Positions 57,108 through 64,000 of a DNA stretch of 64,000 bases are shown in pieces (positions within the stretch are counted from its first letter, which is position 1; each line of letters starts with the position of its first letter). This stretch comes from WHSW01 sp033856255 (GTDB lineage: Bacteria > Actinomycetota > Thermoleophilia > Solirubrobacterales > 70-9). The notes under the pieces were generated by a model, which worked only from the letters and a program-made list of their open reading frames with translations, did not search any database and was not told the DNA's origin. Location: assembly GCA_033856255.1 (NCBI GenBank), contig JAWVFH010000054.1:4994-68993 (forward strand), given 5' to 3'. The translations under genes and the position numbers were made by a program.

Positions 57108-57275
57108 CTTCGTCGGCCTACGGGGTTAGCTGACGGGCTGGCGCTGAAAGAGCCTGCGCCCCCGCCGCGAACAGCGACGGGTTAGCCCCAAAACAGTTGG
57201 TTCCCCCGCTTCCGGATTGCCCTGATTGGCGGGCGCCCGGAACTCGGCTTTACCGGTTATCGAGTTGCGGCAGCC
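57108..57275 (-). ncRNA. c-di-AMP riboswitch (ydaO-yuaA class)
   Basis: Reading the minus strand, the leader of the NlpC/P60-like gene holds conserved ydaO blocks in order: GCCGCAACTCGATAACCGG, CCGGAAGCGGGGGAACCAAC, TTTTGGGGCTAACCCGTCGC, and near the gene CAGCCCGTCAGCTAACCCC followed by GTAGGC. The last block, a few bases before AAGGAG, is the most diagnostic. This class binds cyclic di-AMP and usually switches expression off when it is bound. The exact 5' limit is approximate. Confidence 0.9.
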
Positions 57276-57378
57276 TACACACTTCGACATCGAAGTGCAA
57301 AGACCTGCTCACGAAAACGTGTGAATACGCACATGCACCGCTCGCGCGACGCTTACAAACGCTTGGCGGCCTGTCAGC

Positions 57379-57681
57379 CTATGCGGCTGCGGCCTTGGAG
57401 GCCGGATTGGCCGCCGCCCAGGCGACGATGGCCTTCGAGTCGGAGATCACCTCGCCGGAGTCGGTGACGAGCACGGGGACGGTCGGTGAGCCGCTCAGCT
57501 TCTCGACCTCCTTGCGACCGTCGGTCTTCAGATGGAAGATGCTCGGCCCGATGCCGAGGCCGTGGACCTTCTCCACCTCCGGCTCGTAGCCGGCCTCCTT
57601 GAGCGCGTTGTACGCGTTGGCGCAGGGATGGCCGCCCGGCCTCGGGGTCTGAAACGTTCCCCAGCAGATATAGAGCTTCAT
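57379..57681 (-). CDS. glutaredoxin/GST N-terminal-like small protein
   Basis: 100 residues from ATG 57681. Thioredoxin-fold pattern: KLYICWGTFQTPRPGGHPCANAYNALKEAGYEPEVEKV (strand, possible redox Cys, helix), then KEVEKLSGSPTVPVLVTDSGEVISDSKAIVAWAAANP with the cis-Pro TVPVLV and the glutathione-binding DS/DSKAI motif of GST N-domains. The usual CPxC centre is spread (CWGTF, HPCAN). Role unknown; perhaps thiol-disulfide exchange or thiol conjugation. It follows the penicillin-acylase-family gene by 10 bases on the same strand. Confidence 0.75.
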   Translation of the reverse strand: MKLYICWGTFQTPRPGGHPCANAYNALKEAGYEPEVEKVHGLGIGPSIFHLKTDGRKEVEKLSGSPTVPVLVTDSGEVISDSKAIVAWAAANPASKAAAA

Positions 57682-57691
57682 GCCCGCGAGC

Positions 57692-60079
57692 CTATCGACC
57701 GCCGAGCGCCACCGACTGGTTCCAGGTGCCGCGGTCGAAGAACGGCAGGTCGGGCGAGGCGCCGGCACCCTGGGCCGAGACCTCGTACATCCGCCGCGGC
57801 TCGCGCCAGGCGCTCGCGTCCGGCGTCCCGAATTCCGTGGTCAGCGCCGCGGCGGTCGCGTTGGCGGCGCGCGCGTAGGCGCGGGGACCCAGCGTTCGCA
57901 GCGCCAGTGACTCGCCGTTGGTGATGTCGAACTGGTGCGAGAGGCCGGTGTTCCCAGCGAGGTCGGCGGCGGCGCCGGGATCGGCCATCGGGGCCAGCAG
58001 GATCGCCTCGAGCCGGTCCTTGAACTCCTCCCAGGTGGCGACCCCGGGGTCGACGGTGCCGGCCGCGTCGGCGGTGGCGTAGTCGCCGTCCCACGCGAGC
58101 AGCACGCCCAGGGCGGCCTTCCCGGGCCCCTTGGCGATCGCCTCGGCGCGCCTCAGCTTGCGGCGGCTCACGAACGGGAACTGCTGCGCGGTCGTGCCGG
58201 AGGTCTCGGCGATCCGGGTCGAGCGCCGGTAGCTGGGGTGCTCGGCGACCTTCGAGACCAGGGACTGCAGGATCCGGACCCGGTGCAGCGGCCCGGCGAG
58301 CCGTTCGAGCGCCTCCGAGTCGCCGTTCGTCCAGCCCGCCGAGGGCAGGTTGTTCCAGTTCGTCAGCCAGCCCTGCTCGGGGTCGATCACGTGCGGCGTG
58401 CGCCCCCGCGGCAGCAGGCCGCGCCACTCGGCCCGGCCGTCGCCCGGGTAGGGAAGCCGCTCGTCCCAGCGCAGCGGCCGCAGCGGGTGCAGCCCGGGGT
58501 GCCAGTAGCCGATCTCGCCGTGATCGTCGGCGGCGATCACGTTCTCGTTCCAGGTGACCTGTCGCATCGCCTTGTCGGCCCGGCCGACGTCGGTCGCGTC
58601 GTTGAGCTTCGAGAGCCCGACGATCGTCTCCAGCTCGCGCCCCCAGACCGCGTAGCGGCGGGCGAGCGCGACGCCGTCGCCGGTGAACTGGACCGGGCCG
58701 TGCACGGTGCGGCAGATCCGCTGCGTGACCGAGCCCGACGGCGCGCCCGGGTCGGTGATCAGGTCGGGCAGGTTGGTGGCCGGGGTGTTGTAGTCGAAGA
58801 CCTCGTCGCGGCAGTCCATCCGGCGCTGCTTGCCGTGGAAGCGGTAGCTCTCGGGCCCGGTCAGCTTCTCGGCGAAGAGGTCGTCCTCGTCGGAGAGGCC
58901 GGAGGTGAAGCCCCAGGCCAGATGGTCGTTGTGGCCGATCCCGACCAGGGGCACGCCGGCGGCGCTGACGCCCCGCAGGTCGGGCTGGGCCGGGGAGTGG
59001 AGCTCGAATTCGACGAACAGCTCCGGGATCGAGAAGCCGAGCTGCGGGCCGTTGAAGAGGTAGGCGCGGCCACGCTCCGGGTCCTGGATCGCCCACATGA
59101 ACGACCCCCCGTGGGGCAGGATCGAGGTCAGGCCGGCGCCCGGCGCCCCGGCCGACTTCGTCTGCACCGGGATCTGGGTCGCCGTGTCGGTGGCGTTCGC
59201 GAGGTGGGCGTGGGCGAGGAAGCGCTGCGAGCGCCGGAATCCGACCCGCTCGTCGTGGCGGGTGCGGCCGGGCTGGGAGGGGAAGGTCCCGTCCTCCGGC
59301 GGCACGGTCAGTCGCGGATGCTTGGAGTGGACCGGGAGCAGGGTGTCGAAGTCCTTCGGGCCGAGCGCATCGAGGTCGAGTGCGTTGGCGAGCTCCCGGC
59401 CGTCGCTGGAGGGCACGGTGCGGGCGAGGTAGACGCCGACGCGGGCGCTGTCGCGCAGGGTCCAGGGCTCGACCGGCAGATCGGAGAGGGCGACGAACTC
59501 GCCCGGCATGTCGGGCAGCCCGGGCGAGGAGACGTGCTCGATCCAGGCGTTGATGCCGTCGCGGTAGGCCTCGAGGCGGGTGTGCAGCTTCGCCGGGATC
59601 GCGGCGACCATCGAGTCGACCTCGGCGTCGGTGTAGTAGTCGCGCCGGGCGATCAGGTCGTCGTCGAGGTAGGTCGAGCCGAGGATCTCGGCCAGCCGGC
59701 CGCTGGTCGCGCGGCGGAAGAGCTCGAGCTGGAAGAGCCGGTCCTGGGCGACCGCGTAGCCGACTCCCCACCAGGCGTCGTAGTCGCTGGCTCCGGTGAC
59801 CGCGGGGACGCCGTAGGAGTCCCGAACGATCGAGACCCCGGCGCGGGGGGACTCGGTCGTCCCGGGCTGGTCGAACATCTGGGACTTGTAGGTGAAGGAG
59901 CCGAAGAGCCCCACCTGGTCGGTGAGGTGCTCGGAGCCGGTGCCGGTCGCGACGCCGGGGATCGAGACGTAGCCGCTCTGCCCGGGCGCCAGCACGTCCT
60001 CGGCCTGCAGGACCTTCGCCTGCGCCGTCGCGGTCAGGCAGGCCATGGCGACGATGGCGAGGCAGATCGGCCGGATCAC
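57692..60079 (-). CDS. penicillin acylase family N-terminal nucleophile hydrolase
   Basis: 795 residues from GTG 60079 (VIRPICLAIVAMACLTATAQA is the signal peptide). The alpha-chain segment contains VSIVRDSYGVPAVTGASDYDAWWGVGYAVAQDRLFQLELFRRATSGRLAEI, a strong family signature. The autoprocessing site is in LPHGGSFMWAIQ, where Ser becomes the beta-chain N-terminus, followed by YLFNGPQLGFSIPELFVEFEL and GIGHNDHLAWGFTSG. Secreted members cleave amide bonds of acyl-homoserine lactones, lipopeptides or beta-lactam side chains; the substrate here is unknown. Divergent from the SDR gene (58 bp). Confidence 0.93.
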   Translation of the reverse strand: MIRPICLAIVAMACLTATAQAKVLQAEDVLAPGQSGYVSIPGVATGTGSEHLTDQVGLFGSFTYKSQMFDQPGTTESPRAGVSIVRDSYGVPAVTGASDYDAWWGVGYAVAQDRLFQLELFRRATSGRLAEILGSTYLDDDLIARRDYYTDAEVDSMVAAIPAKLHTRLEAYRDGINAWIEHVSSPGLPDMPGEFVALSDLPVEPWTLRDSARVGVYLARTVPSSDGRELANALDLDALGPKDFDTLLPVHSKHPRLTVPPEDGTFPSQPGRTRHDERVGFRRSQRFLAHAHLANATDTATQIPVQTKSAGAPGAGLTSILPHGGSFMWAIQDPERGRAYLFNGPQLGFSIPELFVEFELHSPAQPDLRGVSAAGVPLVGIGHNDHLAWGFTSGLSDEDDLFAEKLTGPESYRFHGKQRRMDCRDEVFDYNTPATNLPDLITDPGAPSGSVTQRICRTVHGPVQFTGDGVALARRYAVWGRELETIVGLSKLNDATDVGRADKAMRQVTWNENVIAADDHGEIGYWHPGLHPLRPLRWDERLPYPGDGRAEWRGLLPRGRTPHVIDPEQGWLTNWNNLPSAGWTNGDSEALERLAGPLHRVRILQSLVSKVAEHPSYRRSTRIAETSGTTAQQFPFVSRRKLRRAEAIAKGPGKAALGVLLAWDGDYATADAAGTVDPGVATWEEFKDRLEAILLAPMADPGAAADLAGNTGLSHQFDITNGESLALRTLGPRAYARAANATAAALTTEFGTPDASAWREPRRMYEVSAQGAGASPDLPFFDRGTWNQSVALGGR

Positions 60080-60137
60080 GCGCGTCAGGCTAGGTTGCCG
60101 GCGCCCGCGATGCGCTGGTTCGTCTAGGTTCTGGGCG

Positions 60138-60935
60138 ATGGATCTGGACGGGAAGACGGCATTGCTGACGGGGGCGACCGGGGGCCTGGGGCGGGCGATC
60201 GCCGAGGCGCTCGCCGCCAAGGGGACCACCCTGGTGCTCAGCTCGCGCAAGGGCCCCGAGCTCGAGCAGCTCGCCGGCTCGCTTCCGGGCGACGGCCATC
60301 GGACCGTGGTCAGCGACCTGGCCGAGGAGGGTGAGGCGCTGAAGCTGCTCGAGGCGGCCGGCGAGATCGACATCCTGGTCGCCAACGCCGGCCTCCCCGC
60401 CTCCGGGCGCCTGGACGGCTTTACGCAGGAGCAGCTCGGCCGAGCGCTGCGGGTCAACCTCGAGGCGCCGGTGAGGATGGCGCGCGAGCTGGTGCCCCGC
60501 TTCGTCGAGCGCGACGCCGGCCATCTCGTCTTCGTGTCCTCGATCTCCGGCAAGGCGGCGACCGCCCGCGCCTCGCTCTACGCGGCGACCAAGTTCGGCC
60601 TCCGCGGCTTCGCCTTCTGCCTCAGAGAGGACCTGCGCCCGACCGGGGTCGGGGTCTCGGTGATCAGCCCCGGGGCGATCGCCGACGCCGGCATGTTCGC
60701 CGACTCGAAGGCCGATGCGCCGCCGATGATGGGGACGGGCAAGCCCGAGCACGTCGGCGCGGCGGTCGTCCGGGCGATCGAGCACGACCGTGCCGAGATC
60801 ACCGTCGCGCCGCTGCGCCAGCGGATGCTGTCGCGGTTCGCGGTCAACGCGCCCGAGCTCTCCGGGCGGATCGCAGGTCAGATGGCGACCCGGGTCGCCG
60901 ACGAGATCGCCTCCGGTCAGACCGACAAGCGTTAG
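60138..60935 (+). CDS. short-chain dehydrogenase/reductase
   Basis: 265 residues from ATG 60138. Classical SDR: nucleotide motif ALLTGATGGLGRAIAEALAAKG, LVANAGLPASG, and the catalytic Ser-Tyr-Lys in FVSSISGKAATARASLYAATKFGLRGFAF. The Gly pattern TGATGGLG with SSRK after the second strand suggests NADP. Substrate unknown. aconitase begins 17 bases after its stop, so the two may be co-transcribed. Confidence 0.9.
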   Translation: MDLDGKTALLTGATGGLGRAIAEALAAKGTTLVLSSRKGPELEQLAGSLPGDGHRTVVSDLAEEGEALKLLEAAGEIDILVANAGLPASGRLDGFTQEQLGRALRVNLEAPVRMARELVPRFVERDAGHLVFVSSISGKAATARASLYAATKFGLRGFAFCLREDLRPTGVGVSVISPGAIADAGMFADSKADAPPMMGTGKPEHVGAAVVRAIEHDRAEITVAPLRQRMLSRFAVNAPELSGRIAGQMATRVADEIASGQTDKR

Positions 60936-60952
60936 GGGAATACCCTGGAGAT

Positions 60953-63763
60953 ATGAGCGACAGCTTCTCCGCCAAGACGACGCTCTCGGTCTCCGGACGC
61001 GAGTACGAGGTGTTCCGACTCGACGCGTTGCAGGAGAAGTTCGACGTCGCCAGGTTGCCGTACTCGCTGAAGGTGCTGCTCGAGAACACGCTGCGCCTCG
61101 AGGACGGCGATTCGGTGACCGCGAAGGACGTCGAGGCCATCGCCTCCTGGGACGCCGCGGCGACGCCGTCCGAGGAGATCCCCTTCCAGCCGGCCCGGGT
61201 GCTGATGCAGGACTTCACCGGCGTCCCGGCGATCGTCGACTTGGCGGCGATGCGCGACGCGATCGAGGAGCTCGGCTCCGACCCGTCGAAGATCAACCCG
61301 CTCGTCCCCGTCGACCTCGTCATCGACCACTCGGTCCAGGTCGACGCGTTCGGCAACGCCCGCGCCTTCGACATCAACGCCGACCGCGACTACGAGCGCA
61401 ACCGTGAGCGCTACGCCTTCCTGCGCTGGGGACAGCAGGCTTTCGACAACTTCCGCGTCGTCCCTCCGGCGACCGGGATCTGCCACCAGGTCAACCTCGA
61501 GTACCTGAGCCAGGTCGTCTTCAGCCGTGAAAAGGACGGCGTGGCACAGGCCTACCCGGACACGCTGGTCGGCACCGACTCGCACACGACGATGGTCAAC
61601 GGGCTCGGGGTCCTCGGCTGGGGCGTCGGTGGGATCGAGGCCGAGGCGGCGATGCTCGGCCAGCCGATCTCGATGCTGCTGCCGCAGGTGGTCGGCTTCC
61701 GGCTCGACGGCGAGCTCCCGGAGGGGGCGACGGCCACCGACCTCGTGCTCACGGTGACCGAGATGCTGCGCGAGCGCGGCGTGGTCTCGAAGTTCGTCGA
61801 GTTCTTCGGCCCCGGCCTGCACACGCTGGGGCTCGCCGACCGGGCGACGATCGGCAACATGTCGCCGGAGTTCGGCTCCACCTGCGCGATCTTCCCCGTC
61901 GACCGCGAGACGCTGCGCTACCTCGAGTTCACCGGCCGGCCGACCGAGACGATCGAGCTCGTCGACGCCTACGCGCGAGAGCAGGGGCTGTTCCACGACG
62001 AGGACTCCGAGGACCCGACCTTCTCCGAGACCCTGGACCTCGACCTGGGCAGCGTCGTGCCCTCGCTGGCGGGGCCGAAACGGCCACAGGACCGGATCGC
62101 GCTCTCGAACGCCAAGGCGGCCTTCATCGAGTCGCTGGCCGAGTTCGACCCCGACGCCGCCGCCGCCCTCGGCAACGGCCGCGACGAGGCGATCGAGGAA
62201 TCGTTCCCGGCCTCCGATTCGCCGGCCGAGGACCACGACGGCGAGGCCGGCAGGCCCCGCGTCTTCGACGCCACCGCCAGCGGCGAGGCCCTGGCGGCGA
62301 TCGCCGAGCGCGAGGCGAGCCCGGTGATGGTGAAGCTCGAGGACGGGGAGGAGGTCGAGCTCGACCACGGACGGGTCGTGATCGCCGCGATCACCAGCTG
62401 CACCAACACCTCCAACCCCTCCGTGATGATCGGCGCCGGCCTGCTCGCCCGCAAGGCGAGGGAGAAGGGGCTGAAGCAGAAGCCATGGGTGAAGACCTCG
62501 CTGGCGCCCGGCTCGACGGTGGTCACCGAGTACCTGGAGCGGGCGGGGCTCGACGAGGATCTCGATGCCCTCGGCTTCAACCTCGTCGGCTACGGCTGCA
62601 CGACGTGCATCGGCAACTCCGGGCCACTGCCCGAGGAGATCTCCGAGGCGGTGAACGCGAACGACCTGGTCGTCTGCGCGGTGCTCTCCGGCAACCGCAA
62701 CTTCGAGGGCCGGATCAACCAGGACGTGCGCAACAACTACCTCGCCTCGCCGCCGCTCTGCGTCGCCTACGCGCTAGCCGGGCGCATGGACGTCGACCTG
62801 CTCAACGATCCGCTGGGCGAGGACGCCGACGGCAACGAGGTCCACCTCGCCGACATCTGGCCGAGCTCGGAGGAGATCAAGCGCACGATCGACGAGGCGG
62901 TGCGCCAGGAGATGTTCGAGCGCAGCTACGCCGACGTGTTCAGCGGCGACGACCGCTGGCGCGACCTCGAAACGCCCGATGGCGACCGCTACACCTGGCC
63001 GGACTCCACCTATGTGCGCAAGCCCTCGTTCTTCGACGGCATGGAGGCGGAGCCGCCGGCGATCGAGCCGATCAGCGGCGCCCGCGTGCTGGCCGTCCTC
63101 GGCGACAGCGTCACCACCGACCACATCTCGCCCGCCGGCGCGATCAAGAAGGACTCGCCCGCCGGCCGCTGGCTGATCGACAACGGCGTCGAGCCGCGCG
63201 ACTTCAACTCGTACGGCTCACGACGCGGCAACCACGAGGTGATGATCCGCGGCACGTTCGCCAACGTGCGCCTGCGCAACAAGCTGGTCGAGCGCGAGGG
63301 CGGCTTCACCCGCCAATTCCCCGACGGCTCCGAGACGACGATCTACGAGGCGGCGATGGCCTACGCGGACGACGGCGTGCCGCTGGTCGTGCTCGCCGGC
63401 AAGGAGTACGGGTCGGGGTCGTCGCGCGACTGGGCCGCCAAGGGCACGGCGCTGCTCGGCGTCCGCGCCGTGATCGCGGAGAGCTTCGAGCGCATCCACC
63501 GCTCCAACCTGATCGGGATGGGCGTGCTGCCGCTGCAGCTACCCGAGGGCGAGTCCGTCGAGTCGCTGGGCCTCGACGGCGAGGAGACGATCGAGATCGG
63601 CGATCTGCGCGACGGCGAGGCGAAGTCGGTCTCGGTGACGGCTTCGCGCGACGGGGCGGATCCGGTGGAGTTCCAGGCGGCGGTGCGCCTCGACACGCCG
63701 AACGAAGTGCGCTACTTCCAGAACGGCGGCATCCTCCATCGGGTGCTCCGCGACCTGCGCTAG
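60953..63763 (+). CDS. acnA: aconitate hydratase A
   Basis: 936 residues from ATG 60953, with GGAG 2-3 bases upstream. AcnA/IRP-type aconitase. The 4Fe-4S ligands are Cys483 in AITSCTNTSNPS and Cys549 and Cys552 in YGCTTCIGNSGP. The N-terminal domain has GTDSHTTMVNGLGVLGWGVGGIEAEA, and the swivel domain NFNSYGSRRGNHEVMIRGTFANVR-like block and GKEYGSGSSRDWAAKG. It isomerises citrate to isocitrate in the TCA cycle. An acidic insert (about residues 405-445, EESFPASDSPAEDHDGEAG) is longer than in many AcnA proteins. Confidence 0.97.
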   Translation: MSDSFSAKTTLSVSGREYEVFRLDALQEKFDVARLPYSLKVLLENTLRLEDGDSVTAKDVEAIASWDAAATPSEEIPFQPARVLMQDFTGVPAIVDLAAMRDAIEELGSDPSKINPLVPVDLVIDHSVQVDAFGNARAFDINADRDYERNRERYAFLRWGQQAFDNFRVVPPATGICHQVNLEYLSQVVFSREKDGVAQAYPDTLVGTDSHTTMVNGLGVLGWGVGGIEAEAAMLGQPISMLLPQVVGFRLDGELPEGATATDLVLTVTEMLRERGVVSKFVEFFGPGLHTLGLADRATIGNMSPEFGSTCAIFPVDRETLRYLEFTGRPTETIELVDAYAREQGLFHDEDSEDPTFSETLDLDLGSVVPSLAGPKRPQDRIALSNAKAAFIESLAEFDPDAAAALGNGRDEAIEESFPASDSPAEDHDGEAGRPRVFDATASGEALAAIAEREASPVMVKLEDGEEVELDHGRVVIAAITSCTNTSNPSVMIGAGLLARKAREKGLKQKPWVKTSLAPGSTVVTEYLERAGLDEDLDALGFNLVGYGCTTCIGNSGPLPEEISEAVNANDLVVCAVLSGNRNFEGRINQDVRNNYLASPPLCVAYALAGRMDVDLLNDPLGEDADGNEVHLADIWPSSEEIKRTIDEAVRQEMFERSYADVFSGDDRWRDLETPDGDRYTWPDSTYVRKPSFFDGMEAEPPAIEPISGARVLAVLGDSVTTDHISPAGAIKKDSPAGRWLIDNGVEPRDFNSYGSRRGNHEVMIRGTFANVRLRNKLVEREGGFTRQFPDGSETTIYEAAMAYADDGVPLVVLAGKEYGSGSSRDWAAKGTALLGVRAVIAESFERIHRSNLIGMGVLPLQLPEGESVESLGLDGEETIEIGDLRDGEAKSVSVTASRDGADPVEFQAAVRLDTPNEVRYFQNGGILHRVLRDLR

Positions 63764-63811
63764 GACCGTGCAAAAGGCTTGAACATCAGGCCTAATGGGG
63801 CCGGTCGTGGG

Positions 63812-63841
63812 TTGACACCCGGTTGTGCGATGAGTCATGAT
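63812..63841 (+). promoter_or_regulatory. promoter of the right-edge RNA
   Basis: TTGACA (63812-63817), an 18-bp spacer and CATGAT (63836-63841) form a good housekeeping-sigma promoter, predicting a start near 63848. No start codon with a ribosome site follows. Confidence 0.55.
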
Positions 63842-63847
63842 GGGCTC

Positions 63848-64000
63848 AACGGCGGGAAAAGGGAGTTCACTTCAAATACTCGTCCCCGGCCAGTCCCGCC
63901 TCCGGGGGCGATCGCGTCGGCATCCCTCCCTGGCTACCGACGCGCTGGCGGTGGCGAGGGCCGTGTGGACCCCCTGCCTCCCGCGGCCCCGCCCCGCCAA
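63848..64000 (+). ncRNA. candidate 6S-like structured RNA (runs to window edge)
   Basis: About 150 bases with no ORF but a rod-like fold. The 5' GGCGGG (63851-63856) and GGGAG (63861-63865) pair with 3' CCCGCC (63993-63998) and CTCCC (63978-63982). An unpaired bubble (about 63866-63887 against 63962-63977) follows, then an arm closed by GGCC/GGCC (63888-63891/63958-63961) and capped by CGCGTCGG/CCGACGCG (63913-63920/63937-63944). GGCCAGTCCC at 63888-63897 resembles a segment of E. coli 6S RNA. The end may lie beyond the window. An unknown leader RNA is the alternative. Confidence 0.42.

Noticed and set aside
60932..62368. 478-residue open frame antisense to aconitase
   Set aside because: Shadow frame: low-complexity Arg/Glu/Val-rich translation and no conserved motifs; aconitase motifs cover the plus strand.
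1..64000. CRISPR array, tRNA or rRNA genes, prophage
   Set aside because: No regularly spaced direct repeats, no cloverleaf-forming segments with CCA or TTC-loop motifs, and no phage or integrase proteins were seen on either strand.

Overview
The window is very GC-rich, densely coded DNA from the chromosome of an actinobacterium. An F420-type luciferase-like oxidoreductase, a resuscitation-promoting-factor-like lytic enzyme, a c-di-AMP riboswitch ahead of an NlpC/P60-like gene, many GTG/TTG starts and several apparently leaderless promoters all point to Actinomycetota. Split CHAD proteins, three crotonases and two polyamine transporters suggest the Thermoleophilia (Solirubrobacterales/Gaiellales side), but that placement is inference. 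I see no tRNA, rRNA, transposase, integrase, phage gene or CRISPR array.

Layout. 0-10 kb: the 3' end of an F420-dependent oxidoreductase, an acyl-CoA-dehydrogenase-like flavoenzyme, a lipoate ligase-LtrA-phosphoesterase operon, an Rpf-like enzyme, a SpoIIM-like membrane protein, two crotonases and an HD hydrolase. 10.4-24.1 kb: a phosphate/polyphosphate island (uppP, an OmpR-type regulator, pstSCAB, phoU, ppx, a CHAD domain split over two coupled genes, an M1 peptidase, a crotonase, ppk1). Two 11-bp-repeat PHO-box-like operators lie before the regulator and before pstS. 24-30 kb: an amine-oxidase-like flavoprotein, a secreted protein gene flanked by a 45-bp inverted repeat, dinB, and an mmsA-aldo/keto reductase operon.

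30-40 kb: polyamine ABC transporter potADBC divergent from a class III aminotransferase, a PucR regulator and alanine dehydrogenase, followed by a succinate-semialdehyde-type dehydrogenase. This reads as import and transamination of putrescine or a similar diamine, with alanine dehydrogenase recycling alanine to pyruvate. 40-48 kb: surface and envelope functions (glycosyltransferase, DMT transporter, polysaccharide deacetylase, an epimerase fused to a membrane domain, a DegT aminotransferase), a thioesterase and a STAS anti-sigma antagonist with a SigB-like promoter.

48-56.5 kb: an orphan PotD with a nitrilase-family hydrolase, divergent from a TetR gene; then a second polyamine system (potA-potD-potB-potC plus a SnoaL-like protein) downstream of azlCD. 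56.5-64 kb: the riboswitch-controlled NlpC/P60-like gene, a small thioredoxin-fold protein, a penicillin-acylase-family hydrolase, an SDR and aconitase. The window ends in a strong promoter followed by a rod-like structured RNA resembling 6S RNA.

The most unusual items are the PHO-box arrays, the split CHAD pair whose linker carries a diverged copy of the 45-bp repeat, two dispersed repeat families, the epimerase-membrane fusion, and the candidate 6S-like RNA at the right edge.
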